Notes: a model not told the origin generated them from the sequence alone. Numbered from the stretch's first letter, positions 15,529 through 23,772 are shown. The stretch is 38,107 bases of DNA from Streptomyces sp. HmicA12 (GCF_000373565.1 NZ_KB891807.1:148687-186793); one strand, 5' to 3'. Made by a program: numbers and translations.

Positions 15529-16005
15529 TTACGTGCTGGGTGTCACCGTGGAACCGGAGGCGGATGCCGTGGGCGCCGCGGCCCGTTCGGTGAGCCCAGG
15601 GAAGGCTACGCTGCCGCCGCGCCACCTGACGGCACGGACCGCCGCCTCCCGCAGCGCGTCCGCCGCGGCCCGGCGCCGCTCACCGCTCGCGGCCCGTACG
15701 AGGTCCGAGTAGACCCCGGCGACCTTGTCCTCGATGTCGGCCGCGAGCCGTGCCGCCGCGGCCGAGTCCGGCACCGGGAAGGGCAGCGCGTACGCCCCCG
15801 CGGACTCCTCGGGGGTGCCGCCCAGGTCGCGCACGGTGCGGCGGAGCTCGTCACGCCGGGCGCGATGCGCGTCGTAGGCGTCCTTCGCCTCGTCCCTGCG
15901 GCCCTCACGGACGCGGCCGCCGACCACCCCGTACCCGTACACCGCCGCGTGCTCGGCCCGCAGCGCCGCCTGCGCGGCGGACAGCAGATCCTGATCGGTC
16001 GTCAT
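15529..16005 (-). CDS. DUF4439 ferritin-like protein
   Basis: The 158-aa, largely helical protein has the DUF4439 pattern. AAQAALRAEHAAVYGYGVVGGR gives the first helix with Glu/His in the ferritin-like position. DAYDAHRARRDELRRTV is the second helix, GGTPEESAGAYALPFPVPD the characteristic loop, and a C-terminal helix ends in AVRAVRWRGGSVAFPGL. Members of this family are assigned a four-helix ferritin-like bundle. Metal binding is not proven. Its ATG lies 8 bases after the lipoprotein stop, within a GAGGGG-rich stretch, so the two are coupled. The alanine- and serine-rich last 20 residues look unstructured. Confidence 0.78.
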   Translation of the reverse strand: MTTDQDLLSAAQAALRAEHAAVYGYGVVGGRVREGRRDEAKDAYDAHRARRDELRRTVRDLGGTPEESAGAYALPFPVPDSAAAARLAADIEDKVAGVYSDLVRAASGERRRAAADALREAAVRAVRWRGGSVAFPGLTERAAAPTASASGSTVTPST

Positions 16006-16013
16006 CGAACCCC

Positions 16014-16505
16014 TCACCCCTCACCCAGCAGAAACGCGTGCCCGGCCCCGGCCGCCGCCACCGACGCGAGCAGCCGCGCCAGCTCCGCGGGGGCTTCCAC
16101 CAGGGCCTTCATCCGGCGGTCCGACAGCTCCCGCTCGGCGGCCGCCAGCGCCTTCAGTACGTCCTTCTCGGCGACCGGAGGCGTGGAGGGAGTCGTGCCG
16201 GACTTCCTCGGCCTGGTCGCCCCGCCGAACGCCTTCACATGCCGCTCGACCTCGTCCCGCAGCGGCGCGAGTCGCGCTTCGAGGGACGGCTGCGCGGCGA
16301 GCGCCTCGTCGTACCGGCCGAGCAGGTCCGCGCTCTCCCGCGCCTGCCTGGTCCGCAGCCGCTTGTCCTGCGAGACCGAGGGGGCGCCCTCGGCCCCCGC
16401 GTCGTCGCCGCCGTCCGAGCATCCGGTCAGCAGCGCGGCCCCGGCCAGCGAGACGAGCAGACTCCTACGGCGTGGCCCGGGGCGGGCCTGAGACATGAGC
16501 GGCAC
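16014..16505 (-). CDS. Putative lipoprotein with coiled helical body
   Basis: The 163-aa product has a signal with RRRSLLVSLAGAALLTGC, a lipobox (LLTGC) preceded by consecutive arginines that could make it a Tat substrate. After the lipidated Cys comes an acidic linker (SDGGDDAGAEG) and then long charged helices (DEVERHVKAFGG, AAAERELSDRRMKALVEAP). It probably sits on the outer face of the membrane. It heads the lipoprotein - DUF4439 - APH-like reverse cluster. The DUF4439 protein may act with it, since the lipoprotein body also looks ferritin-like in helix content, but this is inference. I prefer GTG 16505, with AGGA 8 bases upstream, over ATG 16496, which has no ribosome binding site. Confidence 0.72.
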   Translation of the reverse strand: MPLMSQARPGPRRRSLLVSLAGAALLTGCSDGGDDAGAEGAPSVSQDKRLRTRQARESADLLGRYDEALAAQPSLEARLAPLRDEVERHVKAFGGATRPRKSGTTPSTPPVAEKDVLKALAAAERELSDRRMKALVEAPAELARLLASVAAAGAGHAFLLGEG

Positions 16506-16722
16506 AGCGGACGTCCTAGGGGCAGGAAGGATTCGGCGGGACGAGCAGGAGCAGTGGAGCGAAGAGCGAAGGGCGACGCGTGGCGGTGCGTGACCGAAGA
16601 TCACCGTACAGTCGGGCCTCGTCCGGTGGACGGCAACACCCCCCTGGACCGGATACCCTTTGACCTGACGCGCAAGGATTGTCAGCAACCACAACAGCAC
16701 ACGCGGCCGAGGAGTCACCCGG

Positions 16723-17241
16723 ATGAGCACCACCCAGAACGAGAGGCTGCGGGAACTACTGGAACCGCTCGTGAGCTCACAGGGGCTCGACCTCGAGGAG
16801 ATCGAGGTGGCCTCGGTAGGACGCAAGCGTGTGCTGCGTGTCGTCGTCGATTCCGACGAAGGCGCTGACCTGGACGCGATCGCCGATGTGAGCCGCGCGC
16901 TCTCGGCGAAGCTCGACGAGACGGACGCCATGGGCGACGGCGAGTACGAGCTGGAGGTCGGAACGCCGGGGGCCGAGCGCCCGCTGAGCGAGCACCGCCA
17001 CTACGTCCGCGCCACCGACCGACTGGTCAGGTTCCAGCTCACCCCGGAAGCGGGGGAAGCCGAGCTGGTCGCACGCATTCTGCGGGTCGACGACGAGGGT
17101 CTCGACCTGGAAGTACCGGGCGTGAAGGGCCGCAAGGCCACCGCCCGCCGGCTCGACTTCAAGGACATCGCCAAGGCGCGCGTCCAGGTCGAGTTCAACC
17201 GCAAGAACAAGAACGACGCTCAAGAAGTAGAGGAGGCGTAG
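16723..17241 (+). CDS. rimP: Ribosome maturation factor RimP
   Basis: The 172-aa cytosolic protein is needed for assembly of the 30S subunit. The N-terminal domain shows LRELLEPLVSSQGLDLEEIEV and LRVVVDSDEGADLDAIADVSRALSAKLDE. The centre has YELEVGTPGAERPL, the strongest RimP signature. The C-terminal SH3-like domain ends in FKDIAKARVQVEF. It is the first gene of the nusA-infB operon, and its stop is 3 bases from the nusA start. GGAG lies 9 bases upstream of ATG. The 217-base gap to the divergent lipoprotein gene must hold both promoters. TACCCT near 16655 is one possible -10. Confidence 0.95.
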   Translation: MSTTQNERLRELLEPLVSSQGLDLEEIEVASVGRKRVLRVVVDSDEGADLDAIADVSRALSAKLDETDAMGDGEYELEVGTPGAERPLSEHRHYVRATDRLVRFQLTPEAGEAELVARILRVDDEGLDLEVPGVKGRKATARRLDFKDIAKARVQVEFNRKNKNDAQEVEEA

Positions 17242-17243
17242 TC

Positions 17244-18242
17244 GTGGACATCGACATGAGTGCCCTGCGGGGTCTGGTCCGGGAGAAGGAGATCTCCTTC
17301 GATCTGCTGGTCGAGGCGATCGAGTCGGCCCTCCTCATCGCCTACCACCGCACCGAAGGCAGCTTCCGCCGGGCGCGCGTGAAGCTGGACCGCGAGAGCG
17401 GCCATGTGACCGTGTGGGCGACGGAGGATCCGGCGGACCTCGAAGAGGGCCAGGAGGCCAAGGAGTTCGACGACACCCCGTCCGACTTCGGCCGCATCGC
17501 CGCGACGACGGCGAAGCAGGTCATCCTGCAGCGCCTGCGCGACGCCCAGGACGACGCGACGCTCGGCGAGTACGCGGGCCGCGAGGGCGACATCGTCATG
17601 GGCCAGGTCCAGCAGGGTCGCGACCCGAAGAACGTGCTGGTCGACATCGGCAAGCTGGAAGCCATCCTGCCGGTGCAGGAGCAGGTGCCGGGCGAGGAGT
17701 ACCCGCACGGCCTGCGCCTGCGCTCGTACGTGGTCCGCGTCGCCAAGGGTGTGCGTGGTCCGTCCGTGACGCTGTCGCGCACACACCCGAACCTCGTGAA
17801 GAAGCTCTTCGCGCTCGAGGTCCCGGAGATCGCCGACGGGTCCGTCGAGATCTCGGCCATCGCGCGTGAGGCCGGCCACCGCACGAAGATCGCCGTCCGC
17901 TCCACCCGGAGCGGACTCAACGCCAAGGGCGCGTGCATCGGTCCCATGGGCGGGCGTGTGCGCAACGTCATGGGCGAGCTGAACGGCGAGAAGATCGACA
18001 TCGTCGACTGGTCCGACGACCCGGCGGAGATGGTGGCCAACGCCCTGTCCCCGGCGCGGGTCTCCAAGGTCGAGATCGTCGACCTCGGTGCCCGCTCGGC
18101 CCGGGTGACGGTGCCGGACTACCAGCTGTCGCTGGCCATCGGCAAGGAGGGCCAGAACGCCCGCCTCGCCGCCCGGCTGACCGGCTGGCGGATCGACATC
18201 CGCCCGGACACCGAGCAGGCGGGTCCCTCGGACGAGGAATAA
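17244..18242 (+). CDS. nusA: Transcription termination/antitermination factor NusA
   Basis: The 332-aa RNA-polymerase-binding protein modulates pausing, termination and antitermination. In order it contains the N-terminal RNAP-binding domain (ALRGLVREKEISFDLLVEAI), an S1 domain (EGDIVMGQVQQG, NVLVDIGKLEAILP), KH1 (around GPSVTLSRTHPNLVKKLF), and KH2 with GACIGPMGGRVRNVMGEL and IGKEGQNARLAARLTGWRIDI. It ends about 20 residues later, without the acidic repeats of E. coli NusA, as is normal for actinobacteria. GTG 17244 follows GGAGG. ATG 17256 is possible but less well placed. Its position directly after rimP is canonical. Confidence 0.97.
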   Translation: MDIDMSALRGLVREKEISFDLLVEAIESALLIAYHRTEGSFRRARVKLDRESGHVTVWATEDPADLEEGQEAKEFDDTPSDFGRIAATTAKQVILQRLRDAQDDATLGEYAGREGDIVMGQVQQGRDPKNVLVDIGKLEAILPVQEQVPGEEYPHGLRLRSYVVRVAKGVRGPSVTLSRTHPNLVKKLFALEVPEIADGSVEISAIAREAGHRTKIAVRSTRSGLNAKGACIGPMGGRVRNVMGELNGEKIDIVDWSDDPAEMVANALSPARVSKVEIVDLGARSARVTVPDYQLSLAIGKEGQNARLAARLTGWRIDIRPDTEQAGPSDEE

Positions 18243-18333
18243 TTCCGGGCACTCCACGCTTGGATCACGACAGAATGTGACGTAGACGTCCGTTCGATTC
18301 TTGCCCCAAAGGGGTGAGGTCGGTACGGGGAGG

Positions 18334-18339
18334 TAGACT
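18334..18339 (+). promoter_or_regulatory. TAGACT element overlapping the ylxR leader
   Basis: TAGACT is a consensus-type -10 hexamer ending 5 bases before GTG 18345. The preceding GGGGAGG could instead be the ribosome binding site of ylxR. Either ylxR-infB has an internal leaderless promoter here, or the hexamer is chance and ylxR is read from the rimP promoter. Confidence 0.35.
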
Positions 18340-18344
18340 TAAAC

Positions 18345-18623
18345 GTGTCTGGCCGGACGCAAGCCCGCGCCTGCCCTGAGCGAACCTGCGTGGGTTGCCG
18401 GGAGCGAGCGGCCAAGAGCGATCTGCTGCGGATCGTGGTAGTCGAGGGCGCCTGCGTCCCCGATGATCGCGGTACGCTGCCCGGCCGGGGTGCTTACGTG
18501 CATCCCGCCGAGACCTGTCTCGACCTGGCGGTCCGCCGCCGGGCGTTCCAGCGGGCATTCAAAGCCCCTGGACCGTTCGACACGGCGGCCCTGAGTCACC
18601 GCGTCGAGCAGGCAACACCGTAA
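18345..18623 (+). CDS. ylxR: YlxR family RNA-binding protein
   Basis: The 92-aa protein belongs to the YlxR (DUF448) family, small basic RNA-binding proteins encoded between nusA and infB. In Firmicutes a member (RnpM) binds RNase P RNA. The signature ERTCVGCRER (residues 12-21) includes a CxxC pair. DLLRIVVVEG and GRGAYVHPAETCLDLAVRRRAFQRAF complete the fold. GTG 18345 has GGGGAGG 11 bases upstream. The position between nusA and infB is the family's standard context. Confidence 0.92.
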   Translation: MSGRTQARACPERTCVGCRERAAKSDLLRIVVVEGACVPDDRGTLPGRGAYVHPAETCLDLAVRRRAFQRAFKAPGPFDTAALSHRVEQATP

Positions 18624-18689
18624 GAAGCGCCGTGCGGAACCCCCGTGCGGCCCTGGTACCCCGCGAGTTGGAAGTAGGTCGAGATTGCG

Positions 18690-18732
18690 ATGAGCACTCG
18701 ATGAGCACGCGATGAGTACGCCCATGAAGTAG
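18690..18732 (+). promoter_or_regulatory. Chain of three ATGA-overlapped mini-ORFs ahead of infB
   Basis: Three ATG codons 11 bases apart (18690, 18701, 18712) sit in tandem CGATGAG(C/T)AC repeats. They open MSTR-stop (18690-18704), MSTR-stop (18701-18715) and MSTPMK-stop (18712-18732). Each stop TGA lies inside the ATGA of the next start, so a terminating ribosome could restart in a new frame. The infB hairpin and ribosome binding site follow at once. The first ATG lacks a strong ribosome binding site (GGAAG at 18670 is 15 bases away). A leader that senses initiation or termination efficiency is possible but unproven. Confidence 0.5.
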
Positions 18733-18736
18733 CGAC

Positions 18737-18756
18737 GGTCCGGCGTAACCCGGACC
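18737..18756 (+). promoter_or_regulatory. Hairpin next to the infB ribosome binding site
   Basis: GGTCCGG (18737-18743) pairs with CCGGACC (18750-18756) across 6 bases. It ends 4 bases before AGGAG (18761-18765) of infB, so it leaves the site free but could influence ribosome loading. No T-run follows that would make it a terminator. Confidence 0.5.
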
Positions 18757-18769
18757 TAAAAGGAGCGAA

Positions 18770-21700
18770 GTGGCTAAGGTCCGGGTATACGAACTCGCCA
18801 AGGAGTTCGGAGTGGAGAGCAAGGTCGTCATGGCCAAGCTCCAAGAACTCGGTGAATTCGTACGTTCGGCGTCCTCGACGATCGAGGCGCCGGTTGTACG
18901 CAAGTTGACTGATGCCCTGAATCAGGGCAATGGCGGCAAGCCCGCCGCAAAGAAGGCCGCGCCCGCCAAGCCGGCGGCGCCGCGTCCGACCCCTTCCCCC
19001 GCGCAGGCCGCGAAGCCCGCGCCCGCCCCGCGACCGGGTCCGGCCGCGCCGAAGCCCGCCGCGGAGAAGCCCGCTGCCTCGGCGCCCGCCGCGCCGGGTC
19101 CGCGGCCGACCCCGGGTCCGAAGCCGGCTCCCAAGCCGGTCACTCCGGCCCCGGCCGCGCCCGAGTTCACGGCGCCGCCCGCCGCCCCGGCCGCTTCGTC
19201 GGCCCCGGCCCCGGCTCCGGCCGCGCCGCGTCCGGCGGGTGCCCGTCCCGGCGCCCCGAAGCCCGGTGGCCGTCCGGCCCCCGGCCAGGACCGCGGTGAC
19301 CGCGGCCAGGGTCGTGGCGAGCGCGGCGGCGACCGTCAGGGTGCTCCGCGCCCCGGCGGCCAGGGTGCGCGTCCCGGTGGTGCCCGTCCCGCGGGTCCGC
19401 GTCCGGGCAACAACCCCTTCACCTCTGGTGGCTCCACCGGCATGGCGCGCCCGCAGGCGCCCCGTCCGGGCGGCGCCCCGCGTCCCGGTGGCCAGGGTGC
19501 CCCGGGCGGTCCGCGCCCGCAGGGTGGCGGCCAGGGTGGTCCCCGTCCCCAGGGTCAGGGCGGCGCCCGTCCGACCCCGGGCGGCATGCCTCGCCCGCAG
19601 GGCGGCGCGGCCGGTCCGCGTCCCGGCGGCGGCCCCGGTGGTAACCGTCCGAACCCGGGCATGATGCCGCAGCGTCCCGCCGCGGGCCCGCGTCCCGGTG
19701 GTGGCCCCGGCGGTGGCCGTGGTCCCGGCGGTGGCGGTCGTCCCGGTGGCGGTGGCGGCGGCGGTCGTCCCGGCTTCGCCGGTCGTCCGGGCGGTCCCGG
19801 TGGCGGTGGCGGCGGTTTCGCCGGTCGTCCCGGTGGCGGCGGCGGTGGCGGCTTCGCGGGTCGTCCCGGTGGCGGCGGCGGTTTCGCCGGTCGTCCCGGT
19901 GGCGGTCGTCCCGGTGGTCCCGGTGGCCGTGGTGGCACACAGGGTGCGTTCGGCCGTCCCGGCGGGCCCGCCCGTCGTGGTCGCAAGTCGAAGCGTCAGA
20001 GGCGCCAGGAGTACGAGGCCATGCAGGCCCCGTCGGTCGGCGGCGTCATGCTGCCTCGCGGCAACGGCGCCACGGTGCGTCTGTCGCGCGGTGCTTCCCT
20101 CACCGACTTCGCCGAGAAGATCAACGCCAACCCGGCGTCGCTCGTCGGCGTGATGATGAACCTCGGCGAGATGGTCACTGCCACGCAGTCCGTCTCCGAC
20201 GAGACGCTGAAGCTCCTCGCGGACGAGATGAACTTCGTCCTCGAGATCGTCAGCCCCGAGGAGGAGGACCGCGAGCTGCTCGAGTCCTTCGACATCGAGT
20301 TCGGCGAGGACGAGGGTGGCGAGGAACTCCTCGTCGCGCGTCCGCCGGTCGTGACCGTCATGGGTCACGTCGACCACGGTAAGACCCGACTGCTCGACAC
20401 CATCCGCAAGACGAACGTCATCGCGGGTGAGGCCGGCGGCATCACGCAGCACATCGGTGCGTACCAGGTCACGACCGAGGTGAACGACGAAGAGCGCAAG
20501 ATCACCTTCATCGACACCCCCGGTCACGAGGCCTTCACCGCCATGCGTGCCCGTGGTGCGAAGTCGACCGACATCGCGATCCTCGTGGTCGCGGCCAACG
20601 ACGGCGTCATGCCCCAGACGGTCGAGGCGTTGAACCACGCCAAGGCCGCCGAGGTCCCGATCGTCGTCGCGGTCAACAAGATCGACGTCGAGGGTGCCGA
20701 CCCGACCAAGGTGCGCGGTCAGCTGACCGAGTACGGCCTGGTGGCCGAGGAGTACGGCGGCGACACCATGTTCGTCGACATCTCCGCCAAGCAGGGCCTC
20801 AACATCGAGTCCCTCCTCGAGGCCGTGGTCCTGACCGCGGACGCCTCGCTCGACCTGCGGGCCAACCCGGAGCAGGACGCGCAGGGTATTGCGATCGAGT
20901 CGCACCTCGACCGTGGCCGCGGTGCCGTCTCCACCGTCCTCGTCCAGCGCGGCACGCTGCGCATCGGCGACACGATGGTGGTCGGCGACGCGTACGGCCG
21001 TGTCCGCGCGATGCTCGACGACAACGGGAACAACGTCGAGGAAGCGGGTCCCTCGACCCCCGTCCTCGTGCTCGGTCTCACCAACGTCCCGGGTGCCGGC
21101 GACAACTTCCTGGTGGTCGACGAGGACCGTACGGCCCGTCAGATCGCCGAGAAGCGTGCCGCTCGCGAGCGCAACGCCAACTTCGCGCGCCGCGGCGTCC
21201 GGTTCTCCCTGGAGAACCTGGACGAGGCCCTCAAGGCCGGTCTGGTGCAGGAGCTCAACCTCATCATCAAGGGCGACGCGTCCGGTTCGGTGGAGGCTCT
21301 CGAGTCCTCGCTGCTCCAGCTCGACGTCGGTGAAGAGGTCGACATCCGTGTCCTGCACCGCGGTGTGGGTGCGGTCACCGAGTCCGACATCAACCTGGCG
21401 ACCGGCTCCGACGCCATCGTCATCGGCTTCAACGTCCGGGCAGCCGGCCGTGCGCAGCAGATGGCGGAGCGCGAGGGCGTCGACGTCCGGTACTACTCGG
21501 TGATCTACCAGGCCATCGAGGAGATCGAGGCGGCCCTCAAGGGCATGCTCAAGCCGGAGTACGAAGAGGTCGAGCTCGGCACGGCGGAGATCCGCGAGGT
21601 CTTCAAGTCGTCCAAGCTGGGCAACATCGCCGGTGTGCTCGTGCGGTCCGGAGAGGTCAAGCGCAACACCAAGGCGCGCCTGCTGCGCGATGGCAAGGTC

Positions 21701-21862
21701 ATCGCGGAGAGCCTCAACATCTCCGGTCTGCGTCGCTTCAAGGACGATGTCACCGAGATCCGCGAAGGGTTCGAGGGCGGTATCAACCTCGGCAACTTCA
21801 ACGACATCAAGGTCGACGACGTCATCGCGACGTACGAGATGCGCGAGAAGCCGCGCGTCTGA
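18770..21862 (+). CDS. infB: Translation initiation factor IF-2
   Basis: The 1030-aa GTPase places fMet-tRNA on the 30S subunit and promotes subunit joining. The N-terminal IF2_N domain is MAKVRVYELAKEFGVESK and following. Residues of about 54-400 form a long linker of Ala/Pro and then Gly/Arg/Pro repeats (RPGGGGGG, FAGRPGG). The G domain follows, with G1 GHVDHGKT (about 528-535), G3 DTPGHEAF (about 582) and G4 NKID (about 636). After it come domain II and the C-terminal fMet-tRNA-binding domain (GVLVRSGEVKRNTKARLLRDG). The linker is much longer than in E. coli but normal for Streptomyces. GTG 18770 has AGGAG 4 bases upstream. The preceding leader contains mini-ORFs and a hairpin. Confidence 0.98.
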   Translation: MAKVRVYELAKEFGVESKVVMAKLQELGEFVRSASSTIEAPVVRKLTDALNQGNGGKPAAKKAAPAKPAAPRPTPSPAQAAKPAPAPRPGPAAPKPAAEKPAASAPAAPGPRPTPGPKPAPKPVTPAPAAPEFTAPPAAPAASSAPAPAPAAPRPAGARPGAPKPGGRPAPGQDRGDRGQGRGERGGDRQGAPRPGGQGARPGGARPAGPRPGNNPFTSGGSTGMARPQAPRPGGAPRPGGQGAPGGPRPQGGGQGGPRPQGQGGARPTPGGMPRPQGGAAGPRPGGGPGGNRPNPGMMPQRPAAGPRPGGGPGGGRGPGGGGRPGGGGGGGRPGFAGRPGGPGGGGGGFAGRPGGGGGGGFAGRPGGGGGFAGRPGGGRPGGPGGRGGTQGAFGRPGGPARRGRKSKRQRRQEYEAMQAPSVGGVMLPRGNGATVRLSRGASLTDFAEKINANPASLVGVMMNLGEMVTATQSVSDETLKLLADEMNFVLEIVSPEEEDRELLESFDIEFGEDEGGEELLVARPPVVTVMGHVDHGKTRLLDTIRKTNVIAGEAGGITQHIGAYQVTTEVNDEERKITFIDTPGHEAFTAMRARGAKSTDIAILVVAANDGVMPQTVEALNHAKAAEVPIVVAVNKIDVEGADPTKVRGQLTEYGLVAEEYGGDTMFVDISAKQGLNIESLLEAVVLTADASLDLRANPEQDAQGIAIESHLDRGRGAVSTVLVQRGTLRIGDTMVVGDAYGRVRAMLDDNGNNVEEAGPSTPVLVLGLTNVPGAGDNFLVVDEDRTARQIAEKRAARERNANFARRGVRFSLENLDEALKAGLVQELNLIIKGDASGSVEALESSLLQLDVGEEVDIRVLHRGVGAVTESDINLATGSDAIVIGFNVRAAGRAQQMAEREGVDVRYYSVIYQAIEEIEAALKGMLKPEYEEVELGTAEIREVFKSSKLGNIAGVLVRSGEVKRNTKARLLRDGKVIAESLNISGLRRFKDDVTEIREGFEGGINLGNFNDIKVDDVIATYEMREKPRV

Positions 21863-21874
21863 CCTGACACGCGA

Positions 21875-21917
21875 CCGGGGCCGATCGGTGGGAGTTATTT
21901 CCGTCGATCGGCCCCGG
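21875..21917 (+). terminator. Hairpin between infB and ylxP
   Basis: A perfect 13-bp stem (CCGGGGCCGATCG at 21875-21887 against 21905-21917) encloses a 17-nt AT-richer loop. It lies 12 bases after the infB stop but inside the operon. No T-run follows, so it may be a partial terminator or processing/stability element that lowers ylxP-rbfA-truB expression relative to infB. Confidence 0.65.
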
Positions 21918-21996
21918 CCGTTGCGTGTACGGTTCCCGTATCGGCGTCCAGACCGGCGCCTTTACGAACCCGAACCGGCGGGACATCCGGACACAC

Positions 21997-22290
21997 ATGT
22001 ATGTGGGGACTCTGTCCTTCGATCTGCTCCTCGGCGACGTCCACTCGCTGAAGGAAAAGCGCTCCCTCGTCCGTCCCATCGTGGCCGAACTCCAGCGCAA
22101 GTACGCGGTGAGCGCGGCGGAGACGGGCAACCAGGACCTCCACCGAAGAGCCGAGATCGGCCTCGCGGTGGTCTCCGGGGACACGGGACACCTCACCGAT
22201 GTACTGGACCGCTGCGAACGGCTCGTCGCCGGGCGGCCAGAGGTGGAACTGCTCTCGGTTCGACGCAGGCTCCACAGCGACGAAGACTGA
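21997..22290 (+). CDS. ylxP: DUF503 family protein
   Basis: The 97-aa protein matches the YlxP (DUF503) family, found beside infB and rbfA in many Gram-positive bacteria and thought to be linked to ribosome biogenesis. The signatures are MYVGTLSFDLLLGDVHSLKEKRSLVRPIVAELQ and the following VSAAETGNQDLHRRAEIGLAVVSGD, ending in ELLSVRRRLHS. The family start is MYVG at ATG 21997. The frame opens earlier (GTG 21925), but that part is not conserved. Only a weak GGCGGGAC precedes the ATG, so translation may be low. It lies downstream of the infB hairpin and 44 bases before rbfA. Confidence 0.88.
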   Translation: MYVGTLSFDLLLGDVHSLKEKRSLVRPIVAELQRKYAVSAAETGNQDLHRRAEIGLAVVSGDTGHLTDVLDRCERLVAGRPEVELLSVRRRLHSDED

Positions 22291-22334
22291 AGCCTGAAGC
22301 ACAACAAGAAGTAAGCACTTAAGGAGACGGACCA

Positions 22335-22793
22335 GTGGCCGACAACGCGCGCGCCAAGAGGCTGGCGGACCTCATCCGAGAGGTGGTGGCCCAGAAGCTG
22401 CAGCGCGGGATCAAGGACCCGCGGCTCGGTACCCACGTCACCATCACGGACACCCGCGTCACCGGTGACCTGCGGGAGGCCACCGTCTTCTACACGGTGT
22501 ACGGGGACGACGAGGAGCGGGCCGAGGTGGCCGCCGGTCTGGAGAGCGCCAAAGGCATCCTGCGTTCCGCGGTCGGTGCCGCGGCCGGCGTGAAGTTCAC
22601 GCCGACCCTCACCTTCGTCGCGGACGCACTGCCGGACAACGCCAAGACCATCGAGGACCTCCTCGACAAGGCGCGGTCCTCGGACGCCCAGGTGCGCGAG
22701 GCGTCCGCGGGCGCCACGTTCGCCGGTGACGCCGACCCGTACAAGAAGCCGGAAGAAGACGCCGACGAGGACGAGACGGACGGCGACGCCTGA
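22335..22793 (+). CDS. rbfA: 30S ribosome-binding factor RbfA
   Basis: The 152-aa protein is a KH-like cold-shock and maturation factor that binds the 30S subunit and helps 16S rRNA 5'-end processing. ARAKRLADLIREVVAQKLQRGIKDPRLG is the N-terminal signature, and VTITDTRVTGDLREATVFYTVYG the core strand. The last 40 residues (from about 110) form an acidic tail (EEDADEDETDGDA), longer than in E. coli, as in other actinobacteria. GTG 22335 has AAGGAG 8 bases upstream. The stop is 2 bases before the truB start, so the two are translationally coupled. Confidence 0.96.
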   Translation: MADNARAKRLADLIREVVAQKLQRGIKDPRLGTHVTITDTRVTGDLREATVFYTVYGDDEERAEVAAGLESAKGILRSAVGAAAGVKFTPTLTFVADALPDNAKTIEDLLDKARSSDAQVREASAGATFAGDADPYKKPEEDADEDETDGDA

Positions 22794-22795
22794 GC

Positions 22796-23701
22796 ATGTC
22801 CGACCGCACCCCACCGCCCGACGGCCTTGTCATCGTCGACAAGCCGTCGGGCTTCACCTCGCACGACGTCGTGGCCAAGATGCGCGGGATCGCCAAGACC
22901 CGCCGCGTCGGCCACGCGGGCACCCTCGACCCGATGGCGACGGGCGTCCTCGTGCTCGGCGTCGAGCGCGCCACCAAGCTCCTCGGCCACCTCGCGCTGA
23001 CCGAGAAGGAGTACCTGGGCACCATCCGGCTCGGGCAGGACACCCTGACGGACGACGCGGAGGGGGAGATCACCTCCTCCACCGACGCGTCCGGCGTGAG
23101 GCGCGACGCCGTGGACGCCGGCATCGCCAAGCTGACCGGCGACATCATGCAGGTGCCGTCCAAGGTCAGCGCCATCAAGATCAACGGCGTACGTTCCTAC
23201 AAGCGGGCGCGCGACGGCGAGGACTTCGAGATTCCGGCCCGGCCGGTGAAGATCTCGTCCTTCGCCGTGTACGACATCCGGGACGCGGTCGCCGAGGACG
23301 GCACGCCCGTGCTCGACCTCGTGGTCTCCGTGGTCTGCTCGTCCGGTACGTACATCAGGGCCCTGGCCCGGGACCTGGGCGCCGACCTCGGGGTGGGCGG
23401 GCATCTGACCGCGCTGCGCCGCACCCGCGTCGGCCCGTACAAGCTGGACACGGCCAGGACCCTGGACCAGTTGCAGGAGACGCTCACCGTCATGCCGGTG
23501 GCCGAGGCCGCCGCTGCCGCGTTCCCGCGCTGGGACGTCGACGCCAAGCGCGGGAAGCTGCTGCTGAACGGCGTACGGCTCGAGATGCCGCAGGAGTACG
23601 CGGGGGCCGGTCCTGTGGCCGTGTTCGGTGCGGACGGTCAGTTCCTCGCGCTCGTCGAGGAGTTGAAGGGCAAGGCGAAGAGCCTCGCCGTCTTCGCGTA
23701 G
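22796..23701 (+). CDS. truB: tRNA pseudouridine(55) synthase TruB
   Basis: The 301-aa enzyme isomerises U55 in the T-loop of tRNAs. DGLVIVDKPSGFTSHDVV is the N-terminal TruB signature. GHAGTLDPMATGVLVLG contains the catalytic Asp (in GTLDP). EKEYLGTIRLGQDT, PSKVSAIKINGVRSYKRAR and CSSGTYIRALARDLG follow in the order usual for the family. The C-terminal 60 residues form the small PUA-like extension. It closes the rimP-nusA-ylxR-infB-ylxP-rbfA-truB operon and is followed by a strong hairpin. In many bacteria ribF comes next, but here it is separated by three other genes. Confidence 0.97.
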   Translation: MSDRTPPPDGLVIVDKPSGFTSHDVVAKMRGIAKTRRVGHAGTLDPMATGVLVLGVERATKLLGHLALTEKEYLGTIRLGQDTLTDDAEGEITSSTDASGVRRDAVDAGIAKLTGDIMQVPSKVSAIKINGVRSYKRARDGEDFEIPARPVKISSFAVYDIRDAVAEDGTPVLDLVVSVVCSSGTYIRALARDLGADLGVGGHLTALRRTRVGPYKLDTARTLDQLQETLTVMPVAEAAAAAFPRWDVDAKRGKLLLNGVRLEMPQEYAGAGPVAVFGADGQFLALVEELKGKAKSLAVFA

Positions 23702-23728
23702 CAGTAGCCGTAGAGGGTGTCGTTTTCG

Positions 23729-23772
23729 GTGGAGCGGCGGTTGCCAGGTCTTCTTGGTAGCCGCCGCTCCAC
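23729..23772 (+). terminator. Terminator of the infB operon
   Basis: GTGGAGCGGCGG (23729-23740) pairs perfectly with 23761-23772. Inside it, seven more pairs including G-U wobbles extend the stem, leaving a very short loop. It lies 28 bases after the truB stop and is followed by GTTCCCCCTCTG. The rest of the 239-base gap to the next gene contains only its presumed promoter. Confidence 0.85.

Noticed and set aside
19690..19950. Regular GGTCGTCCCGGTGGCGGC-type repeats as a CRISPR-like or tandem array
   Set aside because: They are in-frame codons for the FAGRPGGG-rich IF2 linker, with no unique spacers.
18596..21358. 920-codon open frame on the reverse strand opposite infB, with Thr/Gly/Arg repeats
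   Set aside because: It is the mirror of the Gly/Pro/Ala-rich IF2 linker and G domain. High GC keeps the antisense frame open. It has no ribosome binding site or recognisable domain.
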